Assembly: GCF_023634845.1 (NCBI RefSeq)
Contig: NZ_JAMLJL010000002.1
Coordinates: 310,001-374,000, forward strand
Length of the DNA stretch: 64,000 bases
DNA from: Flavobacterium amniphilum
GTDB taxonomy: Bacteria; Bacteroidota; Bacteroidia; Flavobacteriales; Flavobacteriaceae
Direction of reading: 5' to 3'
Part shown: piece by piece, positions 25,988 to 34,241 of the stretch
How the letters are laid out: the number at the start of each line of letters is the position of its first letter
Numbering within the stretch: the stretch's first letter is position 1
The notes under the pieces: generated by a model
Databases searched by the model: none
What the model was told of the DNA's origin: nothing
The model's input: the letters and a program-made list of their open reading frames with translations, nothing else
Made by a program: the position numbers and the translations under genes

Positions 25988-26221
25988 TTACTTAATCTCC
26001 TTAACTCCTTTGGTAAAAATCCATTTCATGAATAGCTTTTCTCCTTCCCTTGTTTTTACGGTTTGGAATTTAGGTGCCAAAATAGTTCCCACCACAAAAG
26101 CAGTCAACGGAATCCACCAACCTTCTAAATTGGTATAAGCAGCAACTGCATAACGAGCAGCAAAAAAGAATACGGCAAAACCGGCGAAATTATAAATGAA
26201 AGCTTTTGTTTGTTTACTCAT
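25988..26221 (-). CDS. Small conserved-looking membrane protein
   Basis: 77 residues with two hydrophobic helices (about 9-28 and 35-50) and a basic C-terminal tail ending KGVKEIK. No family is recognised. It lies downstream of the RlmL-like gene on the same strand with a 126-bp gap. Confidence 0.55.
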   Translation of the reverse strand: MSKQTKAFIYNFAGFAVFFFAARYAVAAYTNLEGWWIPLTAFVVGTILAPKFQTVKTREGEKLFMKWIFTKGVKEIK

Positions 26222-26347
26222 GACTTTTACTTTTTGAACGTCACTTCGGGTGATTTTTTAAAATCTTCATTAAAATAACCCGAACTGATGTGTATTATCT
26301 CCTATTAGAGTTTAATTCTTCTTATTTAGTTTTTGGAATTTCAAATT

Positions 26348-27523
26348 TTATTCTTCTGATTTGGAATTTGAATCCTGAAACTTGGTTCGTTTACTACCAG
26401 CGTACATTTCATACTTCACCAAACGCGCTTCCAATTTACCGTTGAACAATTTAATCTTACGGGAAGGTTTCAAACCTACATACTTCAACGCTTCAAGATT
26501 AGCGGTAATAAACCAAGCATTGGTATTCGGGTAACTTTGCTTTAAAGTATCTCCTATCTCTCTGTAAAATCTTTCCAGATGGATATCCAAACGCTCACCA
26601 TACGGCGGGTTGAATACCATGTGCAACGGACCTTGATTTTCTTTTTCGGTATCAAAGAAGTTACGTTCACTAATCTTCACATATTCATCCAGATTTGCAT
26701 TGCGGATGTTGTCTTTGGCTTTCATCACGGCACTCGGCGCTTTATCATATCCGGTAATCGTATAATGAAACTCTTTAACTTTCTTCATCAGTGAATCCAT
26801 GATCTGGTCAAACAAATCATTGTCCCAGTCGTTCCACTTTTCAAAGGCAAACTCTTTACGGTTGATATTCGGCGGAATGTTGCACGCAATCATCGCTGCT
26901 TCAGCCAGAATGGTTCCGGAACCACACATCGGATCAATAAAATCACAACTTCCGTCCCAACCGGATAACAACAACATACCAGCTGCTAATACTTCATTAA
27001 TAGGTGCAATGTTCGTAGCGGTCTTATAACCTCTCTGGTGTAATGAATTACCCGAAGAATCCAACGAAACCGAACACTGGTCACGGTCAATATGTACATT
27101 GATCTTTACATCAGGATAGTCTTTATCAATACTTGGACGGGAACCAAACTTATCCTTAAATTGATCCACAATGGCATCTTTACACTTCTGAGCAACAAAC
27201 TGGGAATGCTTGAAATTATCGGAATGTACCGTTGTATCAATCACAAATGTCTGGTTCGAATTCATGTATTTCGACCAGTCAATTCCCTGTATTCCTTTGT
27301 ATAAACTAGCTTCATTAAAAGCCCTGAAATTATAAATCGGCTTCAAAATCTTCAAAGCAGTGCGCAATCCTAAATTGGCTTTGTACATAAAGCCTTTGTC
27401 TCCCACAAAACTAACCATACGGGTACCAATCTCTACGTTTTGGGCGCCCATCTGGTGCAATTCTTTTGCTAATATTTCTTCAAAGCCAAATAAAGTCTTG
27501 GCTATCATCTTAAAGTTTTCCAT
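26348..27523 (-). CDS. THUMP-domain class I RNA methyltransferase (RlmL N-terminal/YpsC type)
   Basis: 391 residues. The THUMP domain (about 45-155, RNA binding) is followed by a SAM-dependent methyltransferase domain with DPMCGSGTILAEAA near 196-209 and the NPPYGERL motif (N-P-P-Y) near 306-313 that marks N2-guanine or adenine methylation. The closest known proteins methylate 23S rRNA guanine 2445 (RlmL N-terminal half) or are of the YpsC group. It lacks the second, RlmK half found in E. coli RlmL, as usual outside gamma-proteobacteria. Divergent from the methyltransferase at 27619. Confidence 0.85.
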   Translation of the reverse strand: MENFKMIAKTLFGFEEILAKELHQMGAQNVEIGTRMVSFVGDKGFMYKANLGLRTALKILKPIYNFRAFNEASLYKGIQGIDWSKYMNSNQTFVIDTTVHSDNFKHSQFVAQKCKDAIVDQFKDKFGSRPSIDKDYPDVKINVHIDRDQCSVSLDSSGNSLHQRGYKTATNIAPINEVLAAGMLLLSGWDGSCDFIDPMCGSGTILAEAAMIACNIPPNINRKEFAFEKWNDWDNDLFDQIMDSLMKKVKEFHYTITGYDKAPSAVMKAKDNIRNANLDEYVKISERNFFDTEKENQGPLHMVFNPPYGERLDIHLERFYREIGDTLKQSYPNTNAWFITANLEALKYVGLKPSRKIKLFNGKLEARLVKYEMYAGSKRTKFQDSNSKSEE

Positions 27524-27593
27524 AAACGCTGCCTTTCCTGCTAATAATTACCTAATTCCAATTTCAAATTGAAACAGGTTCGCAAAATTACTG

Positions 27594-27601
27594 TAAATTT
27601 G
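27594..27601 (+). promoter_or_regulatory. -7 box for the methyltransferase at 27619
   Basis: TAAATTTG, 17 bp before the ATG, with a TTG 22 bp upstream of it (27569-27571). Confidence 0.55.
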
Positions 27602-27618
27602 CATGTAAATACGAATAA

Positions 27619-28362
27619 ATGTCAGAAAACAATTCTTCACAAGCAACCAACTGGTTCGAAACCTGGTTCGACTCGCCTTATTACCATATCTTATACAAAG
27701 ACCGTGACGATACCGAAGCGCAATTGTTCATGGATAACCTGACACATTACCTGAACTTACCGGAAGAAGCTAAAATATTGGATCTGGCCTGTGGCAAAGG
27801 ACGCCATGCTATTTACCTGAACCAATTGGGTTATGATGTAACCGGTGTCGATTTAGCCGAAAACAGTATCAAGGAAGCTTCAAAAGCCAGTAATGATACC
27901 TTACGTTTCAGGGTACATGACATGCGCGTACAAACGGAAGAAAAATACGATGCGGTTTTTAACCTGTTTACCAGCTTCGGATATTTTGAAAATGAAGAAG
28001 ACAATTTCAAAACATTATTGGCCATCAAAAACAGCTTAACCGAATATGGTTTTGCAGTAATCGATTTCATGAATGCCAATTATGTTATCGATAATTTGGT
28101 TCCGGAAGAAGTGAAAAACGTTGATGGCATCGATTTCCATATCAAGCGTTATGTCGCAGACGGCCACATCCACAAAGAAATCAATTTTGAAACTCAAGGT
28201 CAAAAGTTCCATTTCACCGAAAAAGTAAGAGCCTTAACATTACAGGATTTCGAGCAAATGATGGAAAAAGCCGATATTTATCTGTTGGATATTTTCGGGG
28301 ATTACAAACTCCGCAAGTTCTACAAAAACGATTCGGAAAGACTGATCATGATTTTTAAATAA
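27619..28362 (+). CDS. Class I SAM-dependent methyltransferase
   Basis: 247 residues, Methyltransf_25/11-type fold: motif I ILDLACGKGRHAIYL (about 54-68), the acidic VTGVDLA at strand 2 (about 75-81), HDMR (about 99), and FTSFGYF in strand 4. Substrate unknown. Possibly transcribed on into the ZIP transporter gene, from which it is separated by two heptamer arrays. Confidence 0.8.
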   Translation: MSENNSSQATNWFETWFDSPYYHILYKDRDDTEAQLFMDNLTHYLNLPEEAKILDLACGKGRHAIYLNQLGYDVTGVDLAENSIKEASKASNDTLRFRVHDMRVQTEEKYDAVFNLFTSFGYFENEEDNFKTLLAIKNSLTEYGFAVIDFMNANYVIDNLVPEEVKNVDGIDFHIKRYVADGHIHKEINFETQGQKFHFTEKVRALTLQDFEQMMEKADIYLLDIFGDYKLRKFYKNDSERLIMIFK

Positions 28363-28364
28363 CA

Positions 28365-28448
28365 AATTGATAATTGATAATTGATAATTGATAATTGATA
28401 ATTAACAACTTATAATTCATAATTCATAATTCATAATTCATAATTCAT
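28365..28448. repeat. Two adjacent heptamer arrays, (AATTGAT)5 and (AATTCAT)5
   Basis: Five perfect AATTGAT units (28365-28399) and, after a short link, five perfect AATTCAT units (28414-28448). On the minus strand these read TTATCAA and TTATGAA. The second array ends three bases before the ZIP gene ATG, so its length sets the distance between upstream signals and the start codon. Confidence 0.9.
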
Positions 28449-28451
28449 TTT

Positions 28452-29132
28452 ATGATCTATATAATTCCTTTTTTATCAGTAGTATTCGGGTATCTGATTG
28501 CTACTTTTTTCCAACCCAAAAGCAAAAAGAAGTTAAAGCTGTTATTGGCTTTCAGCGGATCGTTCCTTTTGGCTTTAACCGTTTCACATTTATTACCGGA
28601 AATATATGACGACCATATGAGACGGGGTAGAATTGCTCCCAGTGCTTTCATTATGATCGGAATTTTGTTCCAGATCATACTCGAATATTTCTCACAAGGC
28701 GCCGAACACGGTCACGTACACGGCCACGACAAAATGAACCACATCCCTTGGGCATTGTTCATCAGTTTGTGTTTACATGCCTTACTGGAAGGAATGCCGG
28801 TAAGTCAGCACCACCATCTGGCTTGGGGAATTTCGGTACACCACTTCCCTATCGCCATCATTTTGACTACATTCTTAGTGCAATCCCATTTAAATAAAAT
28901 CTCACGTTTAATCTTTATGATGGCTTTTGCCTTGATGACACCGCTGGGAACTTTCATTTCAACCGATTCAAATTTCTTATTGCAATTCCAAACCGAAATC
29001 ACGGCTTTTGTCATTGGTATCTTATTCCACATCTCATCGACCATCATCTTTGAAAGCAGCGAAGGACACAAATTCAACATAGCTAAACTAACAGCTATTG
29101 TTTTAGGAATTGTGTTAGCGTATTTTATGTAA
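28452..29132 (+). CDS. ZIP family metal transporter
   Basis: 226 residues, eight short hydrophobic helices. A His-rich loop (EHGHVHGHDKMNH, about 88-100), a membrane CLHALLEGMP (H-x-x-x-E-G) in helix 4 and HHFPIAI in helix 5 are the ZIP metal-binding residues. It imports Zn2+ or other divalent metals across the inner membrane. The start lies three bases after a heptamer array that replaces any usual ribosome-binding region. Confidence 0.83.
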   Translation: MIYIIPFLSVVFGYLIATFFQPKSKKKLKLLLAFSGSFLLALTVSHLLPEIYDDHMRRGRIAPSAFIMIGILFQIILEYFSQGAEHGHVHGHDKMNHIPWALFISLCLHALLEGMPVSQHHHLAWGISVHHFPIAIILTTFLVQSHLNKISRLIFMMAFALMTPLGTFISTDSNFLLQFQTEITAFVIGILFHISSTIIFESSEGHKFNIAKLTAIVLGIVLAYFM

Positions 29133-29136
29133 TTTT

Positions 29137-29649
29137 ATGAGATATCTATATATAATACTATTAGGCATGCTTTGTCTTTGCTTTGACTCATGCGTAATTG
29201 CAACGCATAAAACTATTGATCACAGCATAGCCTTCAATAAAAACTCAACATTTGCATTGGCTGAAGACCAAGACGATAAAATTGGGACAGTTAGAACATT
29301 AAAGACTTTATTAATAAATTCAGGGTTAAATTATGCATCTCTTCAAAATGCCCAAAATGCTGTAAAGAATAGAACTCCTCTCAAAGAAAGTGACATCAAT
29401 AAAGACATTGAAAAAGCATTTAACATTAAAGATATCAATTCAATTTATTCAATTGCATTGAGTTACCATTATTTTAAAAACCTGGAAGGCTATTCATATA
29501 AATATTTTTACTATACTATTTATGATTTAAACTCTGGAAAAAAAATACTTTGGGGGAGCATAAATCATTCTGGCATGGATGATAATTATTTAACTATTTT
29601 AAAAGCACTGACTAAAAAAATAAAAAGTAAAATACCTTCGGATAAATAA
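29137..29649 (+). CDS. Lipoprotein of unknown function
   Basis: 170 residues with a lipoprotein signal (CFDSC, Cys about 19). No family is recognised. The mature part contains KIGTVRTLKTLLINSGL and later tyrosine-rich strands (YSYKYFYYTIYDL). It begins four bases after the ZIP gene, so it is co-transcribed and could be an envelope partner, but nothing links its sequence to metal. Confidence 0.55.
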   Translation: MRYLYIILLGMLCLCFDSCVIATHKTIDHSIAFNKNSTFALAEDQDDKIGTVRTLKTLLINSGLNYASLQNAQNAVKNRTPLKESDINKDIEKAFNIKDINSIYSIALSYHYFKNLEGYSYKYFYYTIYDLNSGKKILWGSINHSGMDDNYLTILKALTKKIKSKIPSDK

Positions 29650-29692
29650 ATTTTTCCTTCATAAATTAGCTAATCACTTTATCAATTTTAAA

Positions 29693-30505
29693 ATGGCATT
29701 TACAAGAACTACCGAGCAATCTTCAAAATATGAGCATTTAGAACAAATGCCACTTCATGATTTACTGACGAACATCAACAACGAAGATAAAACCGTTCCG
29801 TTAGCTGTTGAAAAAGCCTTACCACAAATTGAAACACTGGTGACAAAAGTGGTGGAACAGATGAAAAAAGGCGGCCGTTTATTTTACATCGGTGCCGGAA
29901 CTTCAGGACGTTTAGGAATTGTTGATGCTTCCGAATGTCCACCCACTTTCGGTGTGCCTTTCGATTTAGTCATCGGAATCATCGCCGGTGGTGATACTGC
30001 CATCCGTAAAGCTGTTGAATTCGCTGAAGATGACAAAGAACAGGCCTGGAAAGACCTTCAGGAATGGAGCATCAATGAAAATGATGTTGTCATCGGTATT
30101 GCTGCTTCCGGAACAACTCCGTATGTAATTGGCGGATTGGAAAAATGCAACGAAAACAATATTGCAACAGGCTGCATTACCTGTAACGAGGGAAGCCCGC
30201 TTTCCCAAACTGCAAAATTTTCTATCGAAGTGGTTGTTGGCCCTGAATTCGTAACCGGTAGCAGCCGCATGAAAGCAGGAACGGCACAAAAACTGGTCTT
30301 AAACATGATTTCAACGGCAACCATGATCCAATTGGGACGCGTAAAAGGCAACAAAATGGTCGATATGCAACTCAGTAACGTGAAACTGATTGACCGTGGC
30401 GTACGCATGATCATGGGGGAAATTCCGGTAACCTACGAAGAAGCCGAAAAACTCCTGAAAGAACATGGAAGCGTGAGAAAAGCGGTTGAGAGTTATAAAT
30501 TATGA
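29693..30505 (+). CDS. murQ: N-acetylmuramic acid 6-phosphate etherase
   Basis: 270 residues, SIS-domain enzyme that splits the lactyl ether of MurNAc-6-phosphate to GlcNAc-6-phosphate in peptidoglycan recycling. Visible: IGAGTSGRLGI (sugar-phosphate loop, about 63-73), DASECPPTFG with the catalytic Glu, GIAASGTTPY, and SRMKAGTAQK. The last codons (SYKL and the TGA stop) are formed by the first units of the TTATRAR heptamer array, so the natural C-terminus seems to have been replaced by repeat sequence. Confidence 0.92.
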   Translation: MAFTRTTEQSSKYEHLEQMPLHDLLTNINNEDKTVPLAVEKALPQIETLVTKVVEQMKKGGRLFYIGAGTSGRLGIVDASECPPTFGVPFDLVIGIIAGGDTAIRKAVEFAEDDKEQAWKDLQEWSINENDVVIGIAASGTTPYVIGGLEKCNENNIATGCITCNEGSPLSQTAKFSIEVVVGPEFVTGSSRMKAGTAQKLVLNMISTATMIQLGRVKGNKMVDMQLSNVKLIDRGVRMIMGEIPVTYEEAEKLLKEHGSVRKAVESYKL

Positions 30506-30545
30506 GTTATAAATTATGAGTTATGAGTTATGAGTTATGAGTTAT
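30491..30545 (+). repeat. Heptamer array (GAGTTAT / AAATTAT) overlapping the murQ stop
   Basis: About eight units beginning inside the last codons of murQ: AGTTAT, AAATTAT, GAGTTAT, AAATTAT, then four GAGTTAT. In the TTAT register the units are TTATAAA and TTATGAG. It runs without a break into the 21-bp array. Confidence 0.9.
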
Positions 30546-30794
30546 AACCTTTTAGATATTAATTATAACCTTTTAGATACTAATTATAACCTTTTAGATA
30601 CTAATTATAACCTTTTAGATATTAATTATAACCTTTTAGATATTAATTATAACCTTTTAGATATTAATTATAACCTTTTAGATACTAATTATAATCTTTT
30701 AGATATTAATTATAACCTTTTAGATACTAATTATAATCTTTTAGATATTAATTATAACCTTTTAGATACTAATTATAACCTTTTAGATATTAAT
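30543..30794 (+). repeat. Tandem array of twelve 21-bp units
   Basis: Twelve units of TATAACCTTTTAGATAYTAAT, differing only at the Y position and at one C/T in TAACC/TAATC. In the TTATNNN register each unit is three heptamers (TTATAAC, CTTTTAG, ATAYTAA), so it looks like a higher-order form of the adjoining heptamer array. A frame of 88 codons (30537-30803) encodes YNLLD(I/T)N twelve times; I treat it as a by-product of the repeat. Confidence 0.9.
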
Positions 30795-30871
30795 TATAAG
30801 TGATTAGTATTAACAAAATATCTTTTAATCTTTTAATCTGACAATCGGATAATCTAATAATCTAAAAAAAA

Positions 30872-31099
30872 ATGTCCACTAATAAAGAAATACTATACAA
30901 AGGCATAAAACTATTAGGATATGCACTACCGTTACTATTCATTGGTCCTTCTGTTATTCATATGTCGTTTAAAAACCAGAATCATTGGTTATACATTCCG
31001 GTGTTAGGTTTGGGTATTATTTTGTGTTTACTGTCAATATTTCTTATATTTAAAGGAATTAAAACCATAATGAGAAGTCTTTTTGATGGAAACCAATAG
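30872..31099 (+). CDS. Small membrane protein, DUF6095-like
   Basis: 75 residues, two helices (about 13-30 and 40-62) joined by a short HMSFKNQNHWLYIP loop, with LLFIGPSVI and FKGIKTIM patches that match my memory of the flavobacterial DUF6095 family. Function unknown. Its 3' end overlaps the next gene by 14 bp, so the two are coupled. Confidence 0.6.
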   Translation: MSTNKEILYKGIKLLGYALPLLFIGPSVIHMSFKNQNHWLYIPVLGLGIILCLLSIFLIFKGIKTIMRSLFDGNQ

Positions 31100-31661
31100 T
31101 ATATTCTTAGAAAGTGCCAAACGTTTGTTTTTATATTACAAAACACTGGCAGAAAAAGCAATCGGACAGTTAGAAGAGGATCAACTTTTCTTTGCTGCCA
31201 ATGAAGATACCAATTCAATAGCCATAATCGTTCAGCATTTAGCCGGAAACATGTTATCCCGCTGGACCGATTTCCTCACCACCGACGGGGAAAAAGATTG
31301 GCGCAACCGCGACGGTGAATTTGAAGAAAATTACAAAACCAAGTCCGAATTAATGGCTTTCTGGGCCAAAGGCTGGGATTGCCTTTTTGATGCAGTCAAT
31401 TCGCTGCAACCGGCACAACTTTCGGAAATTGTATACATCAGAAAAGAAGGCCACACCGTGATGGATGCCATTAACAGACAACTGGCGCATTATCCGTATC
31501 ACGTGGGACAGATAGTTTTTTATGCCAAAATGCTTAAAAAATCAGAATGGGAAAGTTTATCAATCCCAAAAAACAAATCAAACGATTACAATGCCGATAA
31601 ATTTTCCAAAGAAAAAAGCATACGGAATTTCACGGATGATGAATTGAATAAATTGAAATAA
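31086..31661 (+). CDS. DUF1572 (DinB-like) protein
   Basis: 191 residues from the ATG at 31086 (a TTG codon just before it is not needed). A four-helix DinB/DUF1572 fold is suggested by the metal-binding histidines in IVQHLAGNM and AHYPYHVGQI plus WRNRDGEF. Members include thiol-S-transferases dependent on bacillithiol or mycothiol and many of unknown function; Bacteroidetes often make bacillithiol, so such a role is possible but not shown. Overlaps the upstream membrane protein gene and is followed closely by a 57-residue gene. Confidence 0.75.
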   Translation: METNSIFLESAKRLFLYYKTLAEKAIGQLEEDQLFFAANEDTNSIAIIVQHLAGNMLSRWTDFLTTDGEKDWRNRDGEFEENYKTKSELMAFWAKGWDCLFDAVNSLQPAQLSEIVYIRKEGHTVMDAINRQLAHYPYHVGQIVFYAKMLKKSEWESLSIPKNKSNDYNADKFSKEKSIRNFTDDELNKLK

Positions 31662-31665
31662 AAAT

Positions 31666-31839
31666 ATGTATGGTTTTTATCATTATACCGGAGGATTCCT
31701 ATGGTGGATTTTCATTAAATTTTGCCGTACAAAACTTGTTGATGAACAGGCAGAATCTAACAAACTGAGAAATTCTTTATTTATATTTTTTATCAACTTA
31801 ACGATAGCATTGTCTATTGTTTATATTTTAAACACTTAA
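31666..31839 (+). CDS. 57-residue small membrane protein
   Basis: ATG at 31666, four bases after the DUF1572 stop; ends TAA at 31837-31839. The protein starts MYGFYHYTGGFLWWIFIKFC, continues with a short charged turn (RTKLVDEQAESNKLRN) and ends in a second hydrophobic helix of about 18 residues. Tight spacing, sensible codon use and a clear two-helix design support a real gene. No family name is known to me. Confidence 0.6.
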   Translation: MYGFYHYTGGFLWWIFIKFCRTKLVDEQAESNKLRNSLFIFFINLTIALSIVYILNT

Positions 31840-31847
31840 AAACCCAT

Positions 31848-31956
31848 AGCCCTGATAGTAGTGGAAATCCTTTTTCTCGTCAGTTCGAGTATTCGCGTTA
31901 GCGAATGTATCGAGAACAAGGGAAAAAGATTGAAACGTATAGCAGGATTTAGCTCC
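31848..31956 (+). repeat. Modular palindromic element, copy A
   Basis: Outer arms AGC-CCTG-ATAGTAGTGG...ATCC-TTTTT (31848-31875) and AAAAA-GAT...ACGTATAG-CAGG...AGCTCC (31923-31956) pair with regular G.A mismatches. The apical part (31880-31916) is CGTCAGTTCGAGT, a hairpin ATTCGC/GCGAAT, then GTATCGAGAAC. It shares its outer arms with 54377-54468 and its apical part with 59713-59836. It ends eight bases before the lipoprotein start. Confidence 0.8.
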
Positions 31957-31964
31957 AAAAAAAA

Positions 31965-32333
31965 ATGAACAAAATAATAGTATTACTTTCTTTAACATTA
32001 GTGTCTTGCTACGAACAGCAAAGCAACTGCAAGGATTTCAAAAGCGGCAAATTTGAATTTGTCCAGGAAATAGACGGAAAAAAAATGACTTCGGTTTTTG
32101 AACGCAACGATTCACTTCAAATCGAAACTTTTGACGGTAAAACCGATACGGCCAGTGTCCGTTGGGTAAACGACTGTGAATATATCTTACAAAAACTGCA
32201 TCCGAGAAATATGCAGGAAAAAAAAGCCATCAACATTAAAATACTGACAACCAATAAGAACCAGTATAATTTTGAATATTCATTCGTTGGCGAAGCAAAA
32301 AAACAAAAAGGTACTGTAACAAAAATCGAATAA
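31965..32333 (+). CDS. Small lipoprotein of unknown function
   Basis: 122 residues with a lipoprotein signal (LTLVSC, Cys 15). The mature part (CKDFKSGKFEF, RWVNDCEYILQK, KGTVTKIE) is a compact beta-rich domain with two conserved-looking Cys, likely anchored to a membrane. Nothing in it resembles a topoisomerase, a label I recall being attached to similar proteins. The start codon lies directly after the palindromic element. Confidence 0.6.
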   Translation: MNKIIVLLSLTLVSCYEQQSNCKDFKSGKFEFVQEIDGKKMTSVFERNDSLQIETFDGKTDTASVRWVNDCEYILQKLHPRNMQEKKAINIKILTTNKNQYNFEYSFVGEAKKQKGTVTKIE

Positions 32334-32387
32334 TAGCGTATAAATAGGAAATTTGTAACTTTTTTAACCCAAAATTCATAACTCCAA

Positions 32388-33242
32388 ATGGAAATATTAA
32401 TGAACCCTGATGCATGGATTGCATTATTGACCTTAACTTTTTTAGAAATCATTTTAGGTATCGATAACATCGTATTCCTTTCTATTGTATCCGGAAAATT
32501 AAGAGCCGAAGACCAGCCAAAAGCAAGAAGAATCGGACTTTTACTGGCAATGGCATTCAGAATCATACTTTTATTCGGTATTACATGGGTAATGAGTTTG
32601 CAAAATTCATTCTTTGATTTCGACTGGGGATTTGTATCAGGAGGAATTTCAGGACAGAGTTTAATTGTATTTGGAGGTGGTTTGTTCTTGCTTTACAAAT
32701 CGGTTTCTGAAATCCACCACAAATTAGAAGGTGAAGAAGAAGCAACATCAGGAAAAGCAAGTAATTCATTACCGTCTGCTATCATCCAGATCGCTTTATT
32801 GAACATCGTATTCTCGTTTGACAGTATCTTAACGGCTGTTGGATTAGTGAGTTCGGCTGAACCGCCAACAGGTTTTGGTCCTGCAGGAGCTTTGGAAATC
32901 ATGGTGGGTGCAATCATCATTTCAATTATAATCATGTTGATTTTTGCCGGTCCGGTTTCTAAATTCGTTAACGAGCATCCTACAATCCAAATCTTAGGTT
33001 TATCATTCCTTATTTTAATTGGTGTAATGTTATTGGCTGAAGGATCGCACTTAGCTGATTTGAAATTCTTTGGTGGTACTGAAGTACACAGCATCCCGAA
33101 AGGTTATTTGTATTTTGCAATTTTCTTCTCATTATTCGTGGAATTCCTGAACTTAAGAATGAAGAAAAAAGGTACTCCGGTACAATTGCACAACAACAAA
33201 ATTGTTGATGAGAAATTAACAGATGACGATTTAACCAATTAA
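32388..33242 (+). CDS. TerC family integral membrane protein
   Basis: 284 residues, seven to nine hydrophobic helices. The acidic membrane motif FLEIILGIDNIVFL (about 19-32) and its counterpart VFSFDSILTAVG (about 143-154) are the paired signature of TerC-type exporters, which move Mn2+ or Ca2+ or act in tellurite resistance and metal loading of exported proteins. Full length. The TPR gene begins five bases after its stop. Confidence 0.85.
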   Translation: MEILMNPDAWIALLTLTFLEIILGIDNIVFLSIVSGKLRAEDQPKARRIGLLLAMAFRIILLFGITWVMSLQNSFFDFDWGFVSGGISGQSLIVFGGGLFLLYKSVSEIHHKLEGEEEATSGKASNSLPSAIIQIALLNIVFSFDSILTAVGLVSSAEPPTGFGPAGALEIMVGAIIISIIIMLIFAGPVSKFVNEHPTIQILGLSFLILIGVMLLAEGSHLADLKFFGGTEVHSIPKGYLYFAIFFSLFVEFLNLRMKKKGTPVQLHNNKIVDEKLTDDDLTN

Positions 33243-33247
33243 TTAGT

Positions 33248-34210
33248 ATGAAAGCAGCCTGGCTAAAAATATTCGTTCTGTGTTGTACATTCAGTACTTA
33301 CGCTCAAGAGGAACCAAAAATAGAGTTAAACAAAGAAAGCTTCATGAAAAAATTGTCTGATGAAGCCTGTAAATGTATTGATTCTGTTGATGTTGACAAT
33401 GTTATCAAAGATTCTATTTCTTCAGGAATAAATCGTTGCATTGACAAACAGGTAATGGCATATCAGCTGCTTACACAACTTATTAACACGAATGCTTTAG
33501 GAACTAAAGACGAAAAAAAAGACGTCAATATTGTCATAAACACTAACCCTGATTCTGACGATTATAAAAAGCATTATTATGAAATGGAAAGTTATCTGAT
33601 GGAAAACTGTGAGGCAATTAAACGAAAAATTGCTACTAACGATGTTTACCGTGAAAAATCTGTTTCAAATGACCCGGAAGCTTTAAAATATTATAATCTG
33701 GCTTTAAAAGAAGATAAAAACGGAAATCTCCAAAAAGCAGTTGAATATTATAAAAAAGCAATTGTTTTTGACCCTGAATTTGTTTTTGCGTATGACAATC
33801 TTGGTATTACTTACCGTAAGCTGAAGGAATATGACAAAGCAATAGATGCTTATGAAAAGTCATTAAAAATAGATCCAAACGGTCTTACACCATTACAAAA
33901 CATAGCTATCGTTTACCAGCATAAAAAGGAATATAAAAAAGCCATAAAGGCGTATGAACGTTTAGCGAAACTTGATGCAAAAAATCCGGAAGTGTTTTAT
34001 GGTATAGGTCAAGTTTACGCAATCATCAGTGATTTTGAAAAATCCCTCGATAATTTATGTCAGGCATACAACATATACATCGATCAAAATTCTCCTTACA
34101 GAAGTGACGCTGAAAAATTGATTCAGATTGTTTATAATGAGATGAAAAAAGAAGGAAAAGAAAAAGCTTTCAAACAAATACTTGAAAAACATAAAATCCG
34201 AATGGAATAA
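33248..34210 (+). CDS. Exported TPR protein
   Basis: 320 residues with a signal peptide (FVLCCTFSTYAQEE). The N-terminal half (25-140) has two CxxC-poor Cys pairs (EACKCID, GINRCID); the C-terminal half holds three to four TPR repeats (about 147-280: ALKYYNLALKEDKNGNLQKA, then AYDNLGITYRKLKEYDKA, LQNIAIVYQHKKEYKKA, VFYGIGQVYAIISDFEKS). It is a protein-interaction scaffold in the periplasm or outer membrane. Five bases after terC; followed by a strong bidirectional terminator. Confidence 0.75.
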   Translation: MKAAWLKIFVLCCTFSTYAQEEPKIELNKESFMKKLSDEACKCIDSVDVDNVIKDSISSGINRCIDKQVMAYQLLTQLINTNALGTKDEKKDVNIVINTNPDSDDYKKHYYEMESYLMENCEAIKRKIATNDVYREKSVSNDPEALKYYNLALKEDKNGNLQKAVEYYKKAIVFDPEFVFAYDNLGITYRKLKEYDKAIDAYEKSLKIDPNGLTPLQNIAIVYQHKKEYKKAIKAYERLAKLDAKNPEVFYGIGQVYAIISDFEKSLDNLCQAYNIYIDQNSPYRSDAEKLIQIVYNEMKKEGKEKAFKQILEKHKIRME

Positions 34211-34239
34211 AAAAAGCCCTGAAATTTCAGGGCTTTTTT
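34211..34239. terminator. Bidirectional terminator between TPR gene and copper operon
   Basis: AAAAAGCCCTGA / TCAGGGCTTTTT with a four-base AATT loop; A- and T-tracts on both sides serve the two converging units. Confidence 0.9.
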
Positions 34240-34241
34240 AT

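Noticed and set aside
25694..30794. CRISPR-like arrays
   Set aside because: Units are directly contiguous with no unique spacers, and no cas gene is present.
30537..30803. An 88-codon frame encoding YNLLD(I/T)N twelve times
   Set aside because: It is an unavoidable product of a 21-bp repeat without stops; its first and last codons are also repeat-derived and there is no promoter or conserved domain.
31965..32333. Calling the 122-residue lipoprotein a topoisomerase
   Set aside because: It has a lipobox and no topoisomerase motif; the real topoisomerase IV genes are at 39349-43947.
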